A stretch of 5,087 bases of DNA from Saprospiraceae bacterium (GTDB lineage: Bacteria; Bacteroidota; Bacteroidia; Chitinophagales; Saprospiraceae), in NCBI GenBank assembly GCA_023299965.1, contig JALZVN010000271.1, forward strand, positions 1-5,087. Reading direction: 5' to 3'. The position numbers were made by a program, and so were the translations under genes. Below are positions 1 through 5,087 of this stretch, one piece after another (the stretch's first letter is position 1; each line of letters begins with the position of its first letter). The notes below the pieces were generated by a model. It was not told where the DNA came from, did not search any database, and worked only from the letters and a program-made list of their open reading frames with translations.

Positions 1-1
1 T

Positions 2-115
2 TTATTAAAAACAGGAGGTAAGATTTTTGGAGAAGGCGGAGCAGGAGAGCTTTTAAAAATAAATCCTAAAACCTTGATTAGTCGAATGGATAAGCTTGGA
101 ATAAAAAGAAAATAA
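2..115 (+). CDS. C-terminal end of a Fis-type HTH regulator, probably sigma-54-dependent (5' truncated)
   Basis: The reading frame enters from the left edge and gives 37 residues before a TAA at 113-115. The tail contains GEGGAGELLKINPKTLISRM followed by DKLGIKRK. This matches the usual C-terminal Fis-type helix-turn-helix of NtrC-like enhancer-binding proteins (G.GGAAELLGINP.TLRSRMKKLGI): first helix around GGAGELL, turn at KIN, recognition helix PKTLISRMDKLGI. Known of the family: an AAA+ domain upstream of this tail remodels RNA polymerase carrying sigma-54, and the tail binds upstream activator sites. The AAA+ and sensor domains lie outside the window, so their presence is inferred. A candidate sigma-54 promoter lies about 890 bp downstream of the stop, ahead of the GMC operon, which makes this gene a candidate local activator. 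Alternative: another Fis-domain regulator without an AAA+ module. Confidence 0.75.
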   Translation, partial: LLKTGGKIFGEGGAGELLKINPKTLISRMDKLGIKRK

Positions 116-133
116 AATGAGGTGAATAACTTT

Positions 134-313
134 ATGTATTTTTTTATTCCCGTGTTTGAGGTACTGGGCAATTGTCTAAAGCAATCGATCTCAAAGGTGC
201 TTCGTCATAGTATCGTTTGTCGATGGCTCCCGATGATTCTTGCTTTATATGATTGTTGTGATATATTGATTTATGATGAATCACTCATGGACGGTTTAAT
301 AAAATATGCGTAA
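134..313 (+). CDS. doubtful small ORF, 59 codons, no recognised family
   Basis: An open frame follows the regulator gene closely. It can start at GTG 122 (63 codons), but ATG 134 is better placed because AGGTG at 120-124 lies nine bases upstream. The product begins MYFFIPVFEVLGNCLKQ and ends MDGLIKYA. It has a hydrophobic N-terminus but no clear signal peptide, four cysteines and no motif I recognise. Codon choice is unremarkable and random ORFs of this length are common at this AT content. It could be a real small protein, a remnant of a decayed gene, or chance. Nothing in the neighbourhood supports a role. Confidence 0.2.
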   Translation: MYFFIPVFEVLGNCLKQSISKVLRHSIVCRWLPMILALYDCCDILIYDESLMDGLIKYA

Positions 314-639
314 TTATATATCAAGCGTATAGAGGTACTCTACATTTTGTGTTTAATTTTCGTCCCCTCTTTTATACCCTCTATTACTTTCTGTCATATG
401 CTCATTCTTCTAATAAAAAAGTGAATTAGGAGAATTGTAAAGTGGATTTTTTAGTGAAGCGGATATGTCAATAGTGTCTCATTGTGAATTAGTTACGTAG
501 AGTCATTGTTGAATACTGGGGCCAAATATAAGGGGAGAAGTATTGATATTTCGTACAAAAAAAATAAGAAACATTGAATATTAATTACCGTATTTTATAA
601 ATGTCAATTGAGTTTAGGTAACTTTTTTTTCGAAAAAAG

Positions 640-666
640 CATTTACAATATGTTCTATTGTAAATG
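640..666. promoter_or_regulatory. perfect 11-bp inverted repeat, operator-like
   Basis: CATTTACAATA at 640-650, five bases (TGTTC), then TATTGTAAATG at 656-666. The arms are exact reverse complements. The 16-bp centre-to-centre spacing places the half-sites about one and a half helical turns apart, within the range seen for dimeric HTH regulators. It is not followed by a T-run, so a terminator is unlikely. It could be an operator or a sigma-54 upstream activator site, lying about 340 bp upstream of the candidate -24/-12 promoter. The binding protein is unknown; the adjacent Fis-type regulator is one candidate. Confidence 0.5.
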
Positions 667-1001
667 AGCATATAAACCAATTGGCAACCCAACACCAGCT
701 CAATTTTGTTCTACATTTGATAGACTGAATTTAGGAGAAAAAATGTATTGATACCTTTAAACCACCAAAAAAACAGATTGCACATGGAAGTCTATTCTAC
801 GGCAACATTTCTTGATTGCCGACAAAATCGATTAGTAAATTATATTGTCTGGAACTTTAAAAACAAGACCATTCCGATATATAATCAACTACTATCTGAT
901 ATCTAGGATTTTTAACAAAGCCCTACCACTTATATGATATTTTTAGATATTTAACAGACTAATAAGCAAATGTTTAGTTTCGCTGTTTTGTGACGAATTT
1001 T

Positions 1002-1018
1002 TTGGCATAGGCTATGCT
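1002..1018 (+). promoter_or_regulatory. candidate sigma-54 (-24/-12) promoter
   Basis: TTGGCATAGGCTATGCT fits the sigma-54 consensus YTGGCACG-N4-TTGCW at 10 of 13 specified positions. The invariant GG (1004-1005) and GC (1016-1017) are separated by exactly ten bases. Mismatches are C to T and G to A in the -24 box, and the first T of the -12 box is A. Transcription would begin near 1029, giving a 5' leader of about 345 bases before the first GMC start codon. The same bases form an imperfect palindrome (1002-1020, one mismatch), so a repressor operator is the main alternative. Confidence 0.4.
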
Positions 1019-1202
1019 AATATTTTTGTAGGGACTAGTATCAAATATAGTTGAAGGTGTATAATTTTCAACCCGTATTTCGATTCAGTATTAATGGGAG
1101 TCTTATAGATTAGATATTATATTTTACTGCATCTATTTGATTTTCTACGTTTTAATGAAAATTAGGAGGGGTTCGTATTTCAACGAATTATAGTTGAGTA
1201 AG

Positions 1203-1221
1203 CTTCCTAAATTTTAGTAAG
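1203..1221. promoter_or_regulatory. imperfect palindrome in the GMC operon leader
   Basis: CTTCCTAAATTTTAGTAAG is symmetric about its central T (1212) with one mismatched pair (1206/1218). It lies about 150 bases upstream of the first GMC gene. It could be a protein-binding dyad or a weak RNA hairpin. Its AT content makes chance possible. Confidence 0.25.
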
Positions 1222-1230
1222 AATACGGGG

Positions 1231-1253
1231 AATAATTTTAAGTAAAAATTATT
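1231..1253. promoter_or_regulatory. 9-bp perfect inverted repeat in the GMC operon leader
   Basis: AATAATTTT at 1231-1239 and AAAATTATT at 1245-1253 are separated by AAGTA. The arms are pure A/T, so RNA pairing would be weak and chance occurrence is plausible. It begins ten bases after the dyad at 1203-1221, so the two may form one composite site. Confidence 0.25.
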
Positions 1254-1372
1254 TAGCAAGTTCAATGTTTAGACTATAGATAATGCGGAAAGAAAGAAAG
1301 GTGCCAGAGAGAAAAATAGTATAATTCGGTAAAATATTTTTTTTAATAAATCGCTATAACCTTTTGAAAGTA

Positions 1373-2923
1373 ATGAGTAAATACGATTATATAATAGTAG
1401 GTACGGGTGCTGGTGGAGCTACAATGGCTTATAAACTTGCCAAATCAGGAAAAAAAATATTGGTTCTAGAAAGAGGCGATTTTTTACCTAGAGAAACGGA
1501 TAATTGGAACCCTAAAGCAGTATTTACAGATGGGAAATATAGGACAACGGAGAAATGGGTAGATAAAGAAGAAAAAGAATTTGAGCCTTTTACACACTAT
1601 TGTGTTGGAGGGAATACGAAAATGTACGGTTCTGCTTTATTACGGATGAGGGAAAGTGATTTTTCTGACGTAAAGCATTATGGAGGTATTTCTCCTTCGT
1701 GGCCAATTACTTATGATGATTTAGAACCCTATTATACAATAGCGGAGAAGCTATATCATGTACATGGTAAAAGAGGTGTTGATCCGACTGATCCACCTGC
1801 ATCATCGGATTATCTGTATAGTCCATTGAAGCTCGAGCCGAGGATGAAAGAAATTTACAAATCCTTTCAAGATCTTGGGTTAAATCCTTCGCCTTTACCA
1901 ATAGGAGTTAAATTAGCCAAAGATGAAAAAATTAGAAAATCTAAGATTAACCTATCATTATTTGATGGTTATCCTGATCCTACGGAATCTAAAGCTGATG
2001 CGCATGTGATTGCGCTTAATAAGGCTCTTAAGCATAAAAACGTAGAGCTTAAAACGAACCGAACTGTTATTAAATTAAATACTAATGAAAACGGAGATAA
2101 GGTAACAGAGGTTGTTTGCCTAACTCCTTCGGGAAAAACCAAAATATATACAGGAGAGACTATTGTCGTTTCTTGTGGGGCAATAAATAGTGCGGCATTA
2201 TTACTTAAGTCTAAAAATAAAAGCCATCCAAATGGCTTAGCCAACTCATCAGGTATGGTTGGTCGGAATCTGATGTTGCATAATAATGGGACAGTCGTAG
2301 CTATATCTGAAAAGGAGAATAACTCCAAATTTCAAAAGGCATTTATCATATCAGATTTTTATCATAACGCGCAGGACTCAAAATACCCTTTGGGTTCCAT
2401 ACAATTGATGGGGAAGACAGATCCAGATACCTTAAGAAGTGAATTAGAAGAAATCAATCCGGACAAAAAATGGGATGTAGACGATGTCGCAAATCATAGC
2501 ATTGATTTTTTCATAACTGCTGAGGATTTGCCGGACCCTAACAATAGGGTAACCATCAGCGATACGGGTCAAATCAAATTGGATTACACTCAAAATAATC
2601 TAGAGGCATATACAAGACTCAGAAAGAAATTAATTGGATTACTAGAGCATATTGATTGTGAAGAGGGATTCTGTAAGGATACTGCTTATGCAGGATTTAA
2701 GTTAGGCGTATCAGGAGTATCTCATCAAAACGGGACATGTCGATTTGGTGTCGATGCCACTAGTTCAGTGCTTGATATCAATTGTAAATCTCATGATGTA
2801 GACAATCTTTATATAGTAGATAGTAGCTTTTTTTGCAGTAGTTCAGCTGTAAATCCAAGCCTTACTATCATTGCTAATGCCTTGAGGGTAGGAGATCATT
2901 TATTAACTAAGAGCGGTATTTAA
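1373..2923 (+). CDS. GMC family oxidoreductase, FAD-dependent (first of tandem pair)
   Basis: A 516-residue flavoprotein of the glucose-methanol-choline family, expected to oxidise an alcohol or sugar hydroxyl with FAD; substrate and electron acceptor are unknown. The FAD-binding Rossmann motif is at the N-terminus (YDYIIVGTGAGGATMAYKLA, G10-x-G12-x-x-G15; E33 for the adenosine ribose). HYCVGGNTKMYGSALLR (from H75) is the GMC flavin motif region. CGAINSAALLLKSKN lies mid-protein. The C-terminal domain has SHQNGTCRFG (catalytic-type H451) and AVNPSLTI (N494). No signal peptide precedes the Rossmann fold, so it is probably cytoplasmic. Start: ATG 1373 is preferred over in-frame TTG 1364 because it aligns with the start of the paralogue; neither has a clear ribosome binding site. 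Compared with relatives I remember, the CxxCxxCDGFPC block is replaced by FDGYPDPTESK (197-207), and the FFP after the VD motif is FFC. Confidence 0.93.
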   Translation: MSKYDYIIVGTGAGGATMAYKLAKSGKKILVLERGDFLPRETDNWNPKAVFTDGKYRTTEKWVDKEEKEFEPFTHYCVGGNTKMYGSALLRMRESDFSDVKHYGGISPSWPITYDDLEPYYTIAEKLYHVHGKRGVDPTDPPASSDYLYSPLKLEPRMKEIYKSFQDLGLNPSPLPIGVKLAKDEKIRKSKINLSLFDGYPDPTESKADAHVIALNKALKHKNVELKTNRTVIKLNTNENGDKVTEVVCLTPSGKTKIYTGETIVVSCGAINSAALLLKSKNKSHPNGLANSSGMVGRNLMLHNNGTVVAISEKENNSKFQKAFIISDFYHNAQDSKYPLGSIQLMGKTDPDTLRSELEEINPDKKWDVDDVANHSIDFFITAEDLPDPNNRVTISDTGQIKLDYTQNNLEAYTRLRKKLIGLLEHIDCEEGFCKDTAYAGFKLGVSGVSHQNGTCRFGVDATSSVLDINCKSHDVDNLYIVDSSFFCSSSAVNPSLTIIANALRVGDHLLTKSGI

Positions 2924-2940
2924 AACAAAGAAAACTAAAA

Positions 2941-4485
2941 ATGGCAAAAAATCATTACGATATAATTATTGTTGGCACAGGTGCCGGAGGTGGTACATTG
3001 TTACACAAGCTAGCTGCAACTGGTAAACGAATATTGGTAATTGAGAAAGGAGGTTATATACCTAAAGAAAAAGAAAATTGGGATACTAAGGAAGTATTTA
3101 TAAAGGGTCGTTATAAGACTAAAGAAGCATGGTACGATAAAAACGGCGATGCTTTTGTACCAGGTCAGCACTATTGCGTAGGAGGCAATACAAAGGTGTA
3201 CGGTGCAGCTCTTTTTAGATTAAGAGAAGAGGATTTTGGAGAAATAGTACACCATGGTGGTGTCTCACCAGCTTGGCCGATATCATATACTGACTTAAAA
3301 GACTTCTATCAGGAAGCTGAAAACTTATATCATGTTAATGGTGAGAGAGGTAGTGACCCTACTGAGCCAAATGAAGTGCGTCCGTATAGCCACTCCGCCA
3401 TTACACATGAGCCTAGAATTCAAAAATTGTACGATGATTTTACGGATTTTGGATTAAAGCCCTTTCCGCTTCCGATAGGAGTGAAAAAATTAGAATCGAA
3501 TGACTCTGAATTGGTTTTGGATAGATTTGATGGTTATCCAGATCCTACCGAAAGTAAAGGAGACTCACATGTTGTCGGGGTGAAGCCAAATACTACAAGG
3601 GAAAATGTTACTATTTGGACGAATTGTGATGTTCAGCGTTTTGAGACTTCAGAGGTTAAAAATAAGATTTCCAAAGTTGTTGCTATCAAAGATGGGCAAG
3701 AAATTAGTGCTACGGCAGATGTATATTGTTTATGTGCTGGTGCTATAAATAGTGCTGCAATCTTATTAAAATCAAAAAATGACAAACATCCAAATGGTTT
3801 AGCAAACGGAAGTGATCAGGTAGGGAGAAACTATATGTGCCATAATAACACAGCTATGTTGGCATTGTCGATTAAGCCAAATCCAACAATATTTGGGAAA
3901 ACATTTGCAATTAATGACTATTACTTTTCATCAGATGATTTTGAATTCCCTCTTGGACATATCCAGATGCTAGGCAAATCTGATCCTGTAATGTTTGAAG
4001 AAGAGGCTCCCTCTTTTGCTCCAGGTATTACGCTCAAATATTTAGCGGAACATGCCTTAGATTTTTGGTTGACCTCCGAGGATTTACCTGATAGAAATAA
4101 CAGAGTTGTAATAGAAGATGATAAACTTCATCTGCACTACACTGAAAACAATCTAGAGGGACATCATAGGTTAGAAAAGAAACTTAAATATGCACTTGAG
4201 CATGCTGGATGCAAAAAACATTTAATTCCAAACCATATTTATCTAGATAAGAAAATTCCAATAGGAGGAGTTGCTCATCAGTGTGGTACAGTAGTGATGG
4301 GGAATGACCCGGAGACTTCAGTACTAAATAATTACTGTCAAAGTCATGAGGTAGAAAACTTGTTCGTTGTTGACGGTGGTTTTTTTCCTTCTAGTGCAGC
4401 GGTAAATCCTGCTTTAACTATTATGGCTATGGCACTCCGAGTAGGAGATTTTATAAATAAAAATATAGTACAAAGTGAAATTTAA
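2941..4485 (+). CDS. GMC family oxidoreductase, FAD-dependent (second of tandem pair)
   Basis: A 514-residue paralogue of the preceding gene, colinear along its length and by eye about half identical. The FAD motif is YDIIIVGTGAGGGTLLHKLA (G12, G14, G17; E35). HYCVGGNTKVYGAALFRLRE starts at H77. CGAGAINSA-like spacing is kept as LCAGAINSAAILLKSKN, followed by HPNGLANGSDQVGRN. The catalytic-type residues are H446 (AHQCGT) and N489 (AVNPALTI). The Cys-rich block is absent here too and the same FDGYPDPTESK occurs at 196-206. After the catalytic His it reads VVMG where the first copy has CRFG, so the two active sites are not identical. No export signal is seen. It starts 17 bases after the upstream stop in an A-rich gap without Shine-Dalgarno, typical of Bacteroidota. 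The VOC gene begins inside its last codons, pointing to one transcript. The pair could act as two enzymes of different specificity or as a heteromer; the sequence does not decide. Confidence 0.93.
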   Translation: MAKNHYDIIIVGTGAGGGTLLHKLAATGKRILVIEKGGYIPKEKENWDTKEVFIKGRYKTKEAWYDKNGDAFVPGQHYCVGGNTKVYGAALFRLREEDFGEIVHHGGVSPAWPISYTDLKDFYQEAENLYHVNGERGSDPTEPNEVRPYSHSAITHEPRIQKLYDDFTDFGLKPFPLPIGVKKLESNDSELVLDRFDGYPDPTESKGDSHVVGVKPNTTRENVTIWTNCDVQRFETSEVKNKISKVVAIKDGQEISATADVYCLCAGAINSAAILLKSKNDKHPNGLANGSDQVGRNYMCHNNTAMLALSIKPNPTIFGKTFAINDYYFSSDDFEFPLGHIQMLGKSDPVMFEEEAPSFAPGITLKYLAEHALDFWLTSEDLPDRNNRVVIEDDKLHLHYTENNLEGHHRLEKKLKYALEHAGCKKHLIPNHIYLDKKIPIGGVAHQCGTVVMGNDPETSVLNNYCQSHEVENLFVVDGGFFPSSAAVNPALTIMAMALRVGDFINKNIVQSEI

Positions 4486-5087
4486 ATTAATCGTATGCCT
4501 ATTATTTGTAGCTATTGTTGGAATTGCACAAGAAGTAACTAGTGTTACTCATGTAGCTTATACTGTTTCAGATACTGAAAATGCAGTGTCATTTTTGAAA
4601 AAAAATGTTGATGCAAAAGTAAAGTATACCAAAAATATTTCTAGCAAATCGTTACAGAGATTATTTGGAATAAAGGATGAAACGCTCTCTTTGCAACTTA
4701 CAGTAGTGGCTATAGGCAGTAATGAAATTCGTTTATTGGAGTTTGACTCTAAACTTCCAGCAAGAGTAATTCCATTTGATTCAAGGTCTAATGACTTGTG
4801 GTTTCAACATATAGCCATAGTGGTAAATGACATGAATGCAGCGTACGACCAGGTACATGCGAATAAGGTGGAACATGTAAGTACTGGTCCTCAGACTCTG
4901 CCAGATTACATTCCTGCTGCTGCTGGAATATCTGCATTTTATTTTAGAGATAAAGATGATCATAATCTAGAATTGATTTATTTCCCTGAGGGAAAAGGTA
5001 ATCCAAAGTGGAAAGAAAATACCAATAAGAGATTTTTAGGAATTGACCATACCGCAATAGGAATTAGTGACACAGATACAAGTCTTA
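4475..5087 (+). CDS. exported VOC (glyoxalase-fold) metalloprotein, 3' truncated
   Basis: The frame is open from 4469 to the window edge, giving 204 residues from GTG 4475. No ATG precedes the first domain and the frame has a stop at 4466-4468, so GTG is the only good start; it overlaps the GMC gene by 11 bases. Residues 1-18 (MKFKLIVCLLFVAIVGIA) form a signal peptide with likely cleavage after A18. C8 is not in a proper lipobox. The first vicinal-oxygen-chelate module has two half-repeats: THVAYTVSDTENAVSFL with H26 and RLLEF with E89; then FQHIAIVVNDM with H112 and HNLELIYFPEG with E166. This H/E/H/E pattern is the usual metal-ligand set of the fold. GIDHTAIGISDTDTSL (187-204) begins another module with H192. 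VOC proteins include glyoxalases, epimerases, extradiol dioxygenases and resistance proteins, so the reaction is open. Location would be periplasmic. The link to oxidation products of the GMC enzymes is inference from operon position. Confidence 0.85.
   Translation, partial: MKFKLIVCLLFVAIVGIAQEVTSVTHVAYTVSDTENAVSFLKKNVDAKVKYTKNISSKSLQRLFGIKDETLSLQLTVVAIGSNEIRLLEFDSKLPARVIPFDSRSNDLWFQHIAIVVNDMNAAYDQVHANKVEHVSTGPQTLPDYIPAAAGISAFYFRDKDDHNLELIYFPEGKGNPKWKENTNKRFLGIDHTAIGISDTDTSL

Larger units (their letters stand above)
314..1372. other. about 1.05 kb gap without a convincing gene; long 5' region of the GMC operon
   Basis: No frame on either strand carries a recognisable protein here, and composition is more AT-rich than in the genes. 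What it holds: a 14-base palindrome TTTTTTCGAAAAAA at 625-638 directly before the strong dyad at 640-666; a TACATTTG box at 712-719 resembling the Bacteroidota -7 element; a candidate sigma-54 promoter at 1002-1018; and two dyads at 1203-1221 and 1231-1253. Short ORFs occur after the candidate promoter: 12 codons at 1155-1193 (MKIRRGSYFNEL) and 13 codons at 1283-1324 (MRKERKVPERKIV). Neither has a supported function. A purine-rich run (1287-1316) and a T-tract (1337-1344) lie just ahead of the first GMC gene. No tRNA or other RNA gene was recognised. Confidence 0.7.

Noticed and set aside
330..342. TAGAG-GTA-CTCTA hairpin as a terminator
   Set aside because: Five-base stem with a three-base loop and no adequate T-run; too weak to support.
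681..697. TTGGCA as a second + strand -24 box near the 640-666 dyad
   Set aside because: At the ten-base spacing the -12 GC is CC and the rest of the -12 box fits poorly.
784..906. Possible remnant of a REP-associated (Y1) transposase in the open frame beginning MEVYSTATFLD
   Set aside because: Only a short TATxL-like resemblance from memory; no HxH catalytic motif or downstream similarity is visible in any frame.
1291..1307. Minus-strand sigma-54-like element (CTGGCACC, then TTTC, then TTTCT)
   Set aside because: The -24 box is excellent, but the invariant G of the -12 GC is T, and it points left into a region with no gene.
1364..1372. TTG start extending the first GMC protein by three residues
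   Set aside because: ATG 1373 matches the start of the paralogue and the usual short lead before the Rossmann strand; no ribosome binding site favours TTG.
1707..1901. Minus-strand open frame inside the first GMC gene
   Set aside because: Lies fully within a well-supported coding gene on the other strand and has no recognisable domain; antisense shadow.
1969..2328. 119-codon minus-strand open frame inside the first GMC gene
   Set aside because: Antisense to conserved GMC motifs; its composition follows from the + strand codons and no family is recognised.
4475..4498. Lipoprotein signal (LIVC) in the VOC leader
   Set aside because: The Cys is at position 8, too early, with Val rather than Gly/Ala/Ser before it; an ordinary signal peptide cut after A18 fits better.
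4781..4963. Minus-strand open frame opposite the VOC gene
   Set aside because: Opposite the clear second half of the VOC module on the + strand; no domain.

Overview
This is an AT-rich, short-intergenic window (outside one 1 kb gap) that looks like chromosomal DNA of a Bacteroidota bacterium, probably a flavobacterium or relative. The reasons are the low GC, the A-rich gene starts without Shine-Dalgarno sequences in the main operon, and GMC oxidoreductases of a subtype I associate with Bacteroidota and cyanobacteria. The genus cannot be fixed from the sequence. All recognised genes lie on the + strand.

Layout. Bases 2-115 are the last 37 codons of a regulator ending in a Fis-type helix-turn-helix, as in sigma-54 enhancer-binding proteins. 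A doubtful small ORF follows (134-313). Next is about 1.05 kb without a convincing gene (314-1372). It holds a perfect 11-bp inverted repeat with a 5-base spacer (640-666), a candidate sigma-54 -24/-12 promoter with GG-N10-GC spacing (1002-1018), and two further dyads (1203-1221 and 1231-1253) close to the operon. The coding part is two tandem paralogous flavin-dependent GMC oxidoreductases (1373-2923 and 2941-4485), then an exported VOC/glyoxalase-fold protein (4475 to the window edge). The VOC gene starts with GTG inside the end of the second GMC gene.

How it may work. The 17-base gap and the 11-base overlap make the three genes one probable operon. Both GMC proteins keep the N-terminal FAD-binding motif and the C-terminal His/Asn pair, so both are probably active oxidoreductases on an alcohol- or sugar-like substrate; the substrate cannot be read from the sequence. 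Both lack the Cys-rich block I remember from relatives and share a DGYPDPTESK block instead, so they look like a distinct subfamily that duplicated. The VOC protein has a signal peptide and a complete H/E/H/E metal-ligand set in its first module, with a second module beginning at the window edge. The GMC proteins have no export signal, so the operon appears to span two compartments.

The most interesting regulatory idea is that a sigma-54 activator encoded just upstream controls the operon through the 640-666 dyad and the 1002-1018 promoter. This is inference from juxtaposed motifs.
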